From Tremella fuciformis (lineage: Eukaryota > Basidiomycota > Tremellomycetes > Tremellales > Tremellaceae): 64,000 bases of DNA. The translations under genes were made by a program, and so were the position numbers. Positions 23,071-34,822 of the stretch are shown piece after piece (the stretch's first letter is position 1; each line of letters begins with the position of its first letter). The stretch covers positions 1,364,001 through 1,428,000 of the forward strand of contig CP136491.1 in assembly GCA_032768795.1 (NCBI GenBank), read 5' to 3'. The notes beneath the pieces were generated by a model. The model had not been told where the DNA came from. It searched no databases and saw nothing but the letters and a program-made list of their open reading frames with translations.

Positions 23071-23353
23071 TCTTACGGCTCAGTATGCCGTCTTCAACAG
23101 CAGAGACCCAAGTCAGCAGCCGGCTTCGACTTGTTATGATGCCTCGTGGATACTCGGGGCACAAGAAGCCCGCAGCGCGGAGTTCCGGTCATACATGCAC
23201 AAGTGGAAGTCCTCGGCGCCTCTAGTGGATGCGTTGTGGCGCTTGGCCGTGCACTGTGGGTGCATGCGATATAGGGGCTCACTATTTGCCACCTGAATGA
23301 TGATCCCCGCTGTAATGATCATGGGAAAGCCGAAGGCGCACTGCCGCCTAGCT
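23071..23353. other. convergent intergenic spacer
   Basis: This is the gap between two convergent stops. It presumably holds 3' untranslated regions of both neighbours. No gene is recognised. Confidence 0.4.
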
Positions 23354-26300
23354 TCACCGGTTCCTCAGTATGCGCAGCCATATGCTACCCTGTAGTGACT
23401 TCTCTGCAACGACTTCCCATGGCCCAGACGTGACTCGTCTGGGGTCGCCATCGCCAAGGCGCCTCTCGAGCTCTTTCCTTCCTTCGGCAGTGCCTTCCGT
23501 CTCGAGCGAGACCATGCCAGCCCAGGATGGTGAAACGGCCGCCGTGCTCTCAATCTGAAAACCAGCCACATACAGATATCGTTTAGCGCTGACGCGGGCC
23601 CCGCTGGCGGTAACAACGTCTCGGCGATCAAATGCCAGTCTGATCGAGTGATAAGCTTGATTTGCAAAAGGAGCCAAGTTGAGGAACAGAACTTGGGGAT
23701 CGGTGAAGAAAGAGTGGTAATACGACGGCGGCAGCGCGAATGCGTCGACAGACGCTGGCAGGTGACCGCAGGGATTGAGGGTGTATTCGAGAGGGATAAG
23801 CAGATGCTTGTTCGATGGGTCGAAGAAGAGGATATGCTCGGTAGATCGTGGACGTGCGATCGCCGTATTGATCTACTCAATCAGAATAGAGACCGTTTGG
23901 TTGTCTATGACTTACAACGAGGTCGCCCAATCTCAGTCTCCGGGAGGCACCACATTTGTCGAGTTCACGCATGGCGGCAGCAGCACCTTCGGCAGAAGGC
24001 CAGCGTCTGACATGATTCGACAGCGGCACGAAAACCCGAAGCAGGGGCGCGCGACCAGGCACGAATGGTATTGGTTGATCAAAAGCTGGTTCGATTCTGA
24101 TGTCAATGACCCGGCCGTTGTACCGATAGAGAAAGGCCATACCTGGAACTACGCATGATGCTGTAGTCAGCTCGGCGACTCGAACGCCCGTGATCACTGC
24201 TGGATACACTGCTTCTGACATCCCGCCGCGGTACGCCGTTCCCAAAGCCGAAAGGCAGTTCCGGAAGCGGGGGTGCGTTGCGAGGGTGGAAGGTGCTGGA
24301 CAACCGAGACTGATTGGCAATGGATGGACTACTCCCATTCGTGAAGATACTGAGAGGGCGGCCGGAGTCGGAGGAAGTACGAGACCGAGCCGATCCTGAC
24401 TCGACATGGCGCTTGAAACCGTAGCGCTTGGCGGCCGGGAAACTGACCGGAGGCAGCCCTGCCTTGCCCGCTGGTAATGCGATGGTGGCTGACGAGACAG
24501 AGAGCGCGGAAGCAGGCCGAGCACTCGCAACTGATGCGCTGTTGCTTCGACGGCGGCCGAAGGACAAGGACGCTGCAGATGCGAGCGAACTGATTGAGCT
24601 CTTGCGCCGAAGCTTCTCGTTGCCCTGTACATTTTGGTCAAAGCCGGTGTCGATACCTGTCGAAGGTGCAAGCGGTTCTGGCATAACGATTTCCATCAGC
24701 GATTCGGAGCGTGGCGGTCGAGAGCCGACAATGCTAGCAACCTCGGACCCCGCTAAACTCCCCCTCCTCGACCGAGAGAACGGAGAAGGAGACATGCCAG
24801 AGAGACTGGCTGTCGATGGTGAGAACTGGAGCGGGCTGGTCGGCGATACCAGGTCTTCCTCAAATGGGAGAGGCGCGGGAGTGGGAAAGGCGGCGTTTGG
24901 AAACGTCCGCAGATGCAACACGATGAGCGTATGCGAGAGCGAAAGGTGTCGTAATAGGTTGTGCCAATGCGGTGAATAGGTGCTATAGGTGGCAACATCG
25001 TGCAACATGGATTCCACTTCCTCGTTAGCCATCTAGACACGGCGACGAATTTGGCATGCGTACAGAAACCCTCCCAGACCGTCAAATTGGGCCAACTTCG
25101 GCCCCGTTCCTTGCCCAGTCGCATGCCCCACTCGCTAAGGACCCACTTGCCGACGGCCTCCCCGGTGAATTGCTTTCGAAGCCTTTCGGAAGATCCCATA
25201 AGAGCAAGAAACGTATTGATGTTCAAGTGGGACAACAAGGCAGATTGAATCATAGGGTACGATAGGAGATAGGCGAAGGGGTGGGCTTTTCGGTCCACTC
25301 GCGGGCTTTGATGAGCGCGTGGAGGATTCCTGGGCGGAGTTGACTGGTTTGGAGCATTGTGTTGCCGGGACGCTGACCGATGTTCAATCTTGGGCGACCC
25401 AGTAAGGGGAATGCCCATGTTCGTTCTGGTTTGAGGTGAAGCTTGTGTTGAAGCACTGACGATGGGTCGCGCTTCGGATGACGGTCTCGCTCGGTCATTC
25501 TGGACAGATTTAGACAAAGGCGACCTGCTTGAAGGTTCCTGAAAATTCTCTTTATCTCGCGAGAACGCTGTGAACTCGGCACCAGCGATGCCATTCCGGG
25601 TCGGTGTTCGCGCGGGAGAAGTGCGGGAGACGACGTCAAGAGCCGGTGGCGACACCGGTGCTGGCGATGAGCTGGTAGTGATAGTAGCCGACAGCGAGCG
25701 AGGGGGCTGAGGTAATGGTCTCGACGAGCGCCGGGTGTTGGGCAGTAGAGCATCGGATTGAGAGAGGCGGTGTTGGGACTGGAGGCGAGAAGTGACTTCC
25801 CTTGCGTAGGCACTGGCTTCGGAGGGAGACTTATTTGGGGTTTTGGGATCACCGGGTGAAGGTCGCGGGGAAGGTGTTATGGGATGAATTGGTTTCTCCG
25901 GTGTAGCTGGAAGACCCAGCATCGCCTCCACTTGTGGTTGTGCGACATGAGCCACCGGCGCCGGCCGTCGTGTCGGTTGAAGGGTTTGGACAGTCAATGT
26001 TGGCCGATGCCCGGAGACCATGCCAGACCCGCTTTGAGCCCCGTAACCCTTATCCGTGACTTGATCGGGCGGTCGAGTAATTCGCGAATGACGGTCGGAG
26101 GGAGATTCGTTGCCCATATCGCGCACATACTTGCGACCCTTCTCCCCACTGTCGTTTGTCGGTGCATCTTTCGGCAGGACACTTTTGCGTCGTCCCTCCG
26201 GATAAGGGCCTTCGCGTCCCGCAAGATGGTTATAAGAACGCGGAGGTGAAGCCAGTGCTGGATGTATCGGGCCTCGTGCCTGCGGAGAAGAGGCGCCGGG

Positions 26301-26662
26301 CGAGGCTGATGACAAAGATGTCTTCCCTGCAGGTATCTCAGTCAACGACACTTGCCTGAAGGAGGCCGCGATTGGAGTCAGATCTGGCATTCATGAGCAC
26401 TCCCTCGCAACAAGATGCGCAGACATGTGAATGACTTACTTGCATCGTCCTGAGGATTCGGACGCGATGTCGAGGTTGCTAGTTTCTCATAGCGCTCTGT
26501 ACGTTGCGGAGAGACATATGCCGGTCCAGCTACGAGGCCTCCTGCTGATCCGTTACCTGCAGTGCGCCGTCCCGAGACGTCTGTGAAGTTCAGAGGTTCA
26601 TCATGTGTCGCGCTCCTTGAACTCAATGACCGACGGAAGAAGGATCTCCTTTGGGCGTCCAT
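23354..26662 (-). CDS. large Ser/Pro-rich protein with a short folded segment, function unknown
   Basis: The open frame starts MDAQRRSFFRRSLSSRS. Splices at about 26452, 25061-25024, 24230 and 23917 give an intact protein near 1050 residues. The first 330 residues are disordered (Pro, Ser, Arg). A folded-looking segment follows: HPFAYLLSYPMIQSALLSHL, TFLALMGSSERLRKQFTGE, AVGKWVLSEWGMRLGKERG. This resembles an F-box-like helical bundle (hydrophobic LSHLNINTFLALM), but I would not assign it firmly. Another low-complexity Ser-rich stretch leads to a conserved-looking C-terminal domain containing RVIDIRIEPAFDQPIPF, STEHILFFDPSNKHLLIPLE and KRYLYVAGFQIESTAA. I recognise no catalytic motif. The role is unknown. 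Confidence 0.7.
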
Positions 26663-26965
26663 GAGCGACCCGCTAGCCTCGGAGCTGATCTGACAGCCCG
26701 AAAGCTTTGCCTTTGGACCGGGCCACCTGTAGGTGCTTCGAGTGTATGGGAAGTCGTTGTGGTAGCTCGATCGGCACTTCAATCCGCGGTATCTTGCCGA
26801 CCTAAAAGATCATCACTAGGATGCGTGCCGGCCCCGAGGGCCCCGGGAGCATGCTCGAGTGAGAAGGTTGTCAAAGGTCAAGGCTCCTTGACTACTCTGC
26901 TCGTACAATGTGGAATCGTTTGAATCGTAGGAAGCCGATGACCGTGTTAACGTGTGCCTGGATCT

Positions 26966-26981
26966 GAGATCACGTGATCTC
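26966..26981. promoter_or_regulatory. 16-bp palindrome centred on CACGTG
   Basis: GAGATCACGTGATCTC is a perfect 16-bp inverted repeat in the 379-base divergent promoter between the Ser/Pro-rich gene and the URB2-like gene. Its core TCACGTGA fits a Cbf1-type bHLH site. It lies 61 bases upstream of the URB2-like ATG. Confidence 0.65.
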
Positions 26982-27030
26982 CAAGTATATTTCGGTTTCA
27001 AGTGTTCTGCTGCACTCTTGTAACCTCTCT

Positions 27031-27045
27031 ATGCCCGTCCAATGA
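27031..27045 (+). promoter_or_regulatory. four-codon upstream ORF overlapping the URB2-like start (ATGA)
   Basis: ATG CCC GTC CAA TGA encodes M-P-V-Q and stops at 27043-27045, so its TGA overlaps the main ATG at 27042-27044. A transcript starting upstream would present this minimal ORF first, making re-initiation or leaky scanning necessary for the main protein. Confidence 0.6.
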
Positions 27046-30000
27046 CCAAAACGTATGCTGCGGTCCCCTATCTCGCCAGTCCTGTAGAGTTTATCAAGGC
27101 TCTGAGGTCTCGAAATGATCCTCCAACACCTCAGTGGCCTTCAAAAGCGGCAATAGCGCTTCACGGATGGGCAGACTCGAGTTTTACGTTTGTCCACAAG
27201 GCCGAGGTTGTCCGCGACTTCGTTATCGATACCTGGCTACGCGGCGAGCCCAAGTAGGTCTGACTACGCCGACCAGGGTGCGTTGCTCACCCGTAGAAAT
27301 CTCACCAACGGCCAATTGCACAGTCTCTTTGCGCAGGTGTCCCCGCATTGTCACACCCCGTCCCGTCTACCCGTTGAGCGACTCGGTGCGTTTGAGCATG
27401 CTTTCGCTTCGGCAAAGAATGAGGAGCTCGGCGAGGCCACTCTCGCGACCGCAGCCGATAATATCGCCAGTATCTTTGGCGGCCGAAGTGACGAAAGCTC
27501 TGTCGGGATTGACACATGGATGAATCTATGGAAAGGGTATCTCTGCTTAATGCAGAACTCTGCGGTTCCAGAGGCCGGTTTGAGTCGTCTGGTCCAAGTG
27601 TGCAGGACAGTTCTGCTTGATATGCTTCTTGCGGTCGCTACCTCCTCGTCCGATCAAGCTGTGAGTGACGCCAAGGCTCGACGGCCTATTGCTCACACAT
27701 TCAGATCACTCTCAAAGTGATTCCCTTGATCAACGAGCACGCGTCGGCGTCACTGCGCTGCAAGCTCCCCCTTGCTCACACGAGCGACATGATCGATCGA
27801 TTATATCTCTCCGAGGCCACATTATTCGCTCAAAATCCTCTCGGGGCTCATGTCGCTTCTCTGCGCCGAGAGGTGGACACCATGAACATCTCCTCTCGAT
27901 ATGCCTTCTGCCTTCAACTGTATCGTCAAGCCGTCCTCAACATCCAGAGACGCAAATACTACCTTTTCGTTCAACCTTCCAGCAGCCAACTGCCCTTCGA
28001 GTCCTTCGCCAACGTCTCAGCGAATTCAAGGATCCTTGCCTCCACCCATGCCGTTTTATCATTCTTCGATGATACCACCACGCTCTGTGCGGCATCAGAG
28101 CATTGGAGCTATCGCGGCGAGCTCTGGGGGATCGTCGCAGAATTGGGCTGTTATGTGGAGAGCTCGACGGAATGGCAAAGCGTGCTGCGCAACGACTCGA
28201 ATACGGTTCAAGACTTGCTGCAAGGATTGATAATGAAGCCAACGCTTTTGGACGCTCCGCCCGCAATAAGCCTGCCACTCTTGAACACACTGGCAAAGAT
28301 CGCTGCTATCGATTTCTCAAATGGACAAATCCGTGGTCAAGCATTGGCCTATAATCTCTGTGTGAGTCGCAAGTGATAGATATGACCGAGACTGAATCGG
28401 TCAGGCTCAAGGCTGCTTAAAACCTGATCAGCTTTTGGGCGTCTACCTACATTATTCTGCTTTAACCCTCACATTACCAGTGTTCGTGGATACCGTGGTC
28501 CAGGCTCTGGACGAGGTGCTGCCCGACCATCTCGCAATCCCGGCAAGTCAGCAGGAGTCCCTGTTTGCTAGATGTCGCGGATTTGGCGAAGCGTTCGAAC
28601 GAGCGCTAGCGCACCTGGCCCCCAAGTTCCTGGAACCTTCCCGTTTTGCGGCCCAGCTCCAGTCGCTCATCGCTATATTTCAGCAAACCTTTGACAGGTG
28701 GCATACGTCGGAATCCCTGGTCGGCTTCAAAAGGAAACGGGAGGAACCCGGGATCTCGGACACGGCGGCGCTTAAGCTGGTCATGATCAGCTACATAGAG
28801 CGGGCATTCTTTGCGATCAGTAGCACGCCTCAGCTCCGCATGACGCCCGAGGTCACCGAGCACCTTCAAGGGAGGATGCGCTACCTGTACGAGTATTTCA
28901 CACGCTGGCCACCTATCGGGAAGAAACGCCAAGACGAGGGAGGAACAAGCATCAATACCTGTCACCATTTAGCAGCAGCGGCCGGCCTGCACTTGCTACG
29001 GCCAGGTATCCCGTACTTCGACTCGATTCTGCTGCAAAGCGCTTTCGGAAGTCTGATCACCATAATGAGCGAAGAGAGGGTCACAAAGAGCTTACGAGCG
29101 GCTATTGTGGGGCAGACGACGTCAGACCTCGTATTTGCAAGCTGATATCAACTAGTTCGATCACCTGGCTGCGACGTGTTGCATAGAGCATGACATGGAG
29201 GACACTGACATTCGACGCTTTCTGGAGACCACGCTCGTACTCGTGTCCGATCAGCGCCACAACGAGTTTGATGATTTGGTCTGGGGTCGACTTGCAGACG
29301 GCCTTGTACTGCGAGTAGAGTGAGTAGAATTTTCAGATTACTGCGTCTCTCCAACAAGGTCGTTGACGAACAAGGTCTTCATGCCGTCCCTCCGCCATCG
29401 CAGATTGGAGCGATACGATCTTCCAAGCGCTTTGCCTGGCCCGAGGGTCTGCGCAACAGGGCGGCAACAGAAGGCCTGCGGTTCTACGCTGTTTGAGGTC
29501 CAGCATTATGTGGGAGTGTTGCCATCTGCGAGGTGAGCGTCTTCCCCAAGCGCATTATGTGGCTCAAGCTCCAGAGTCTCTGCGGACCCGTGCGCTGCAT
29601 GCTCTCACTTCTGGCGAGAACGTGCTAGCCGGCATCGCGTGCTTGAACCTATTCCCCATGGATTCAGGCCTGATTCAAGACGACGACATCCTGAACGCGG
29701 CGCTTGAACAGATCTGCGTACTCAACGAGAAGCTGTGGCATGATTGGAGCTGGATCTCATGGTTGTCATGTCAGCCCAAGGGCCGATTACTCCGCCTCCC
29801 GACTGTGAGCACGAAATCTTGCGCTGTCTATTCGCTGACTCTGTGAGAAATTGTACTCTGTGATCATCACGCATCTATTCAAAGTACCAGATGTTCAGCT
29901 CGGTATTGTGCGCTCGGCCTTAGAACAATGTTTCGCACTCTGCTTCAGGTGAGTTGAGGCACTCATTGATATGATTTGCGAGAGCTGATTCTCCAGTCGT

Positions 30001-31477
30001 CTGTTCATGCCGGACAGCTCGGACCCTTGCGAGCAGACCGTCGGACCTATTCTGTCGCCGTCTCCACCGCTCCATGCTCAGACCCGCTTGATTGCGTGCA
30101 ATGCTCTGCTCATGCACCTCTTGGAGGAGGGCAGTCAGTTCAGGTTGGTTAACCGGCATCAGTGGTTCTCGATCTGAATGCAGACTTCCCAAACCTCTGA
30201 TTGGACCTCTGATCGACTGTATCTACGAAATTGTGGACCTCGTCGGCGCGGCCCATCAGGCAAATCAATCATTCGATGTCGACCGCCTGCGCGCGCTCGG
30301 TAATGTCAGGCTCTACCGGGGTAGATCTCTAACAGGTGAAGTCGCTCACAATCACGGGTGGATATCACTCACTCTGCAGACTATCATGCCCCTGCCTCAT
30401 CGGGAGTGGACGCCAAAGACATGGCCCGTCTAATTCGGATTTCCGATTGTGTGGCTGCCGATCTCAAGGCTTCAGCTTGGTCGACCGGCAAGGAGCGATC
30501 GTCGTCAGCAAAGGGTGCGTCAGAGCCGTCTTGGCCGCTACTTGTACGTTGCTGAGATCTGACATCAGTCCACATGAACGCTGTCGACTCTGCCCTGAAG
30601 ACTTTCTCTCTTGCCGAGCAAAAGCGAGCAATCATGGCATGTGTTGAGCATCGCTGCAATATCCGGGGCTCCTTGCTCTTATTGACATCGATGCTTCGCC
30701 ACTCAGCAGGTAAGCTGCTGCTATCCATACTGTGACTGAACATATGGGACTAACGCCAAGATGTATCCTCGTTCGTCTTGAGCATCGTATCGACCCTATC
30801 CCAGGCATGGCAAACATTGCTTGAACACCAAGCCAACACCCTGCTCATGATCCGACAGATGGTCCTGAACAAGGCGAGTCCTTCTCAAAGAGCAGGCAAG
30901 TGGTTGCGCCATGCTGACTGAGCAGGAGGTCAAGCTGGCAGCTGGCGGTGTCCAGACCATTTTCACTCTTATAGTACAACTTATCAGCTCGGAGGGCGAC
31001 GACGCTTTGCCCATCATTCTCGACATCCTGCGCGCGTTTGTCAAACACCGACAACAATCTCTAGCGCACATCAGGAGCGAGGTCCTCTTGCTTACAAAGC
31101 TGGCGCTGCGGGCTTTGCACACCCGATTACGCGACAACAGCGAACTCGCAACGAACATCGCTCGATACCTGAGTGACAGCTTCGATCGGCATCACGACCA
31201 ACGAGCGCCGGTAGGCCTGTCAAGGCTTGCGCCGGCGCTTCTCGTGGAATGGGTCCGGCTAGAAGCCCGCCATCCGCTGCCTAAAGAGACGAGCCGGTGT
31301 TTGAGACCCGGTCTACTGGCACTGTGCAAACGGACCGCAGAGATGGGCAACACGCGTGAGCCCAGTGAGTCAGGAGCACCCTTTGGATTGGGTGATGTTT
31401 CGGGTCAGGTGGAAAGGGAGGTCTGGGCAAGACTATGGCATGATTGGACCAGGACGAGGTACGCCGGGCAAGGATAG
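27042..31477 (+). CDS. URB2/NPA2-like nucleolar ribosome-biogenesis protein
   Basis: This very large helical protein (about 1250 residues) is split by about a dozen introns. The N-terminus has FIKALRSRNDPP ... AIALHGWADSSFTF ... KAEVVRDFVIDTWL, similar to what I recall of fungal Urb2 starts (helical repeat with a K-E-x-x-x-D-W/FxxxxL pattern). Long alpha-helical stretches without catalytic motifs follow, e.g. LLLDMLLAVATSS-like, SLLNTLAKIAAIDF-like and VIVQLISSEGDDALP-like segments. The C-terminus ends RCLRPGLLALCKRTAEMG ... REVWARLWHDWTRTRYAG, which is compatible with the Urb2/Npa2 C-terminal domain. Urb2 acts in early 60S assembly in the nucleolus. Another helical-repeat protein is possible. 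Its stop lies only 10 bases from the convergent neighbour's. Confidence 0.55.
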
Positions 31478-31487
31478 TATGCATGTA

Positions 31488-33507
31488 TCAAGGATTTGGT
31501 CGAGACCCAGCGAACAGAGTCGCCAGCATTTCCTGCTGAGCTGAACCTAGGCCATGCGTCCCGCGCATCGGTCTAGCTGGCGGCTGGCTCGAAGAGATGG
31601 GCGGATTGGGTGCGTACAAGCCGTACTCGTGACCGGGTGGTCGTCCATAATACTGTTGTTGTCCTTGTTGGAGGCCGAAGGGGTGATGATCCTGTCGAGT
31701 CACGTTTGGTCTCGGGTCGTACCCCGCAGCTGCCGAGTAATCGTGGAGTGCAGCATTGGGATCGAAGCCACGAGCTTGGTATTGCTGCAACTGCCGATGG
31801 TCGGTAAAGTGCCCTGTTGGCTGGCGAACAGGGTTGTAAAGCTGCTGCAAGAACTCGGGCGGCGGCATGCTGTTGTTGTGCGCCGAAGGAGGGCGTTCCG
31901 AGTTGGCAGGCCGCATCAGCAATGTAGGATGCGGGACCTCTATGGCTTGAGGCCGCGGCGGGGGCGGGGAAACGACATGAGGCGGTCCTCGTTGCGGAGC
32001 CGAGTCAGAAACATGTGCATTGGAAGTCGTCTGTCATCAATTTCGCTCGTCCCGTGCAATATTTAGCTACTGACTCGTAAAACGCCCATGAGCCGGGAAA
32101 GATGATCTTCGACGGGCGGCGGTTGGCTCATCGGTGGTGGGCTTCGGTTGACTTCCACGTCCGGCGCCCCACCTGGACCGAAAAATTTCTGGAATCGACT
32201 ACCGTTGAATGACGTTTCACCTTGACCGGCGTCGTTGTCTGGCGCTTCCTCCTCGACACGCAGATAATTCGCAGCCACGAATGCCTTGGGCTTTGCCAAC
32301 GAGGGTGCAGATGCTGCCGAATCCGCAAAGAACGGGAACATGTGCCCCCCTCTGTCCTTGACAGAAGGCGCGTTCTTCGCCTTCATTGCCCGCTTGTGAG
32401 CAGCTATTGCATCTTCGCCTGGGACGAATTGGACCAGATGGTCGGGGTCTGAGGATATTGTCACGTCTTGTTCATTGGCCACCGGGCCATCGAAAAGCCA
32501 AGCCGGTTCTGCTGCATCGTCATCCCTGCGTGGCCCAGCTGCACGCGGGCCGTCTTTCCTCGAAGTATCGCCTCGATCTGCGCGGTTTAGCCACCGTCAG
32601 CTTGTCAGCGTTGACCCACTTCGACGCCACTCTCCCTCATCTCTACGGGATGCCATGGTCGTCTGTCGAGTCAGCTGAAGAGCATTTGAGAGATAGATCG
32701 CATGATTCAGCCGGTCACTTACCTCGTTCGTCAGGTCTTTGGGACCCCGGGTCTCCGCAAAAGGCCGCGCTGAGGATTTTCCCAAGTTGCCTCGCAGATC
32801 GAATGATCGTTCCGGATCCACCGCTGGGTCAGTGGCATTGGCGCTCTGCGGTTCTCGGCGAAGGCTTGCGGTGAGCTTCACGCTAGTCCAGCGAAAGAGC
32901 TTCGCATACGCAGCATTCTTGGCCCCTCGTGCCATGTTACGCGAGCCTCCAATGCCTCCCCCGAAACCGAAGCCCTCGCCGTAGCCGGGATTCGGACGCC
33001 GAGAGCTAGGTCCAGCAGCAGGTCCCATGGATATGATCGCGGGGTCCTCCGCTCCGGTTGAATGCGTTGAGCGACTAGCAGAGAAGGGGCTGTTTGTTCA
33101 GATGCGGCTACAGGTCGAATGTAGGAAGGGACAGGGCTCACCCATACCAGTGCTCCAGAGGCAAGAAGCCATTTGGAGTCTTCCACCCCTTCTCCCGGCA
33201 TCGCTTAGCAATCTCCAGCAGAGTCACTCGTCTGTACACGACCAGCGCTCTGTTCTCATCCAAAATCTTGGATGCCTGGTAGGTCGGGGCGCCCTCTGGC
33301 GGCAGCAGCTGTTCGCCATTGTCAGGTGATAGAGGGGCGAAGGGGTTGAGGTTCCGACTGGGCGAAAGGCGAGGTGAGACGTGAGACAGAACAGCGCTTG
33401 GCGAAGCTAAGCATCAGTTAATGAACATGCGTCTTTGTTGAAAACTTCGTGTCATGCAACCTAGTAGCTGGGCGAAAAGGCAGAGCATGATACGTACCGC
33501 TTGGCAT
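31488..33507 (-). CDS. putative eIF4E-binding translational regulator (EAP1/4E-T-like)
   Basis: The protein is mostly disordered and rich in Gln, Pro and Gly. The start MPSASPSAVLSHVSPRLSPS is assembled across one intron (donor GTACGT just after codon 3). Around residue 70 it has VVYRRVTLLEIAKRC. Y-R-R-V-T-L-L fits the canonical eIF4E-binding motif Y-x4-L-hydrophobic. Next come KTPNGFLPLEHWY and, further on, EPAWLFDGP, DAIAAHKRAMKAKNA and RFQKFFGPGG, blocks reminiscent of 4E-T proteins. The tail is Gln-rich (LQQGQQQYYGRPPG) and ends TLFAGSRPNP. The assignment as a 4E-binding repressor or P-body component is inference from the motif and layout. Confidence 0.55.
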
Positions 33508-34822
33508 ATTGGGCGAGGGCGACGGACTCTCTTGCCGACAGCCGTCGCGCTGAGGGATCGATGTGAAGCCTCGAGAAGGAAGTCCCTTTGGCTTTGGACG
33601 GCCTGTATCGTTGCAAAGAGAGAAATGGGCGACAGAGAGAAGGAACCAAGAGATGGGGAGTAAGTGATGAGGGGTAGGAATGGCCACGTGATTCCCGCGT
33701 GGATATCGCTTCGGCCTGGCCACGCCGTGTCATAACCGCCTCGCCAGCTGTCGCTCGTTCGTGTTGACCAAAGAGTGCGAGGTGAAGGCGACTCGCACTA
33801 ACATAGGTTCGCTGTAGGTGCCCGTCGCCCCCTCATCGGTCTCCCTTCGACCCTTCGCTGCCGTCAATTATCCAGACTTCGCCTCCCGGTTCCAGGTATT
33901 GGTCACCCCCACGGACTGCGACACCTCCTGCTTCATCAGCGTAGCTCTTACGGGGCGAATTTCTGCGGGTGTCCCTGGAACGAAAACGGTAAATGGGGGA
34001 ATTAAATAAGAAAATTCCGGCCATTCTGATTTCATCAGCACAATCCTAATATGCATTGTGTCCTTGCCAAATTGCCTTTCATCAGAGAATAAAGATCTAT
34101 GCATGAGGCTGATGCATGGAATGATCTCTGTAGCAGAACCAATCGCCTACATAGCTACTGCCATACCCTGCCCTATCATTGCACCAAAATGGTTACAATA
34201 GCGCAAGTCTGACAAGACTGCAATAGGCTTGCCAGGTGGCAGCTGTGACATAGCCCCTGTGACCAGCTTGGCATGCCTATGATCATCTGATCAGCCTAGC
34301 ATGCCCAACAAGCACTTGCGCATCTCTTGATGAAGTGCTTTAGCTTGCAACTAATCAATGTTCTACAGTACATCCGGCTTTGCCGGATGCTTGACCCGTA
34401 AGGGCTGCGATGGCTGCGCCGCTAGGCGCAAGGGGGGGTCTTGGGGGGGTGTCCCACCCCCCCATGTCTAACGGAACCAAAGAACAAGGAATTGCATTAG
34501 GTTTTCCAAATTGCCTGAGAACCAATAACTTGAATACCTGATTAGAAATTCAGAGCTAAAAAAGAATTGAAATAACGAGCTACGCCCTATCGCGCACTTT
34601 CCTGCACGATCTACCTAGTATAGTATCGCATTTAAAAGCGTGTCGGGAGTCGAGAGGACGTCTGTCGGACTGGTTACTTCCCTCGATTCTGCGTCGCCTG
34701 TATGCGGGCTGTGGGGTCAGCCCATGAGGCTTAGATTCTCGAACAGATAATGCTCCTCGGCCTCAGTGATCGCTCCGGTCCCAATCGATCTAACCACGAA
34801 AGAAGCGACGACCAATAACGCA
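33508..34822. other. AT-rich, gene-poor intergenic island
   Basis: About 1.3 kb lies between two divergent genes. The first 180 bases carry a CACGTG E-box (33685-33690), probably for the minus-strand gene. From about 33810 to 34650 the base composition becomes clearly AT-richer than the neighbouring genes. Only tiny open frames occur, and no coding segment is supported. A hairpin cluster lies at 34371-34471. It may be a decayed transposon, a noncoding RNA locus or relaxed spacer. Confidence 0.6.
34371..34471. repeat. cluster of three perfect hairpins ending near CTAA
   Basis: There are three stem-loops in tandem: CATCCGGC-TTT-GCCGGATG (34371-34389), TGCGCC-GCTA-GGCGCA (34415-34430) and GGGGGGGTG-TCC-CACCCCCCC (34443-34463). 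The last is followed four bases later by CTAA (34468-34471). A GC-rich hairpin just before CTRR is the 3' signature of Helitron elements, but no TC-start, Rep or helicase sequence is visible, so the identity is open. Confidence 0.55.

Noticed and set aside
34371..34471. Calling the hairpin cluster a definite Helitron
   Set aside because: There is no TC 5' end, Rep/helicase coding sequence or second copy visible in the window, so only a resemblance is reported.
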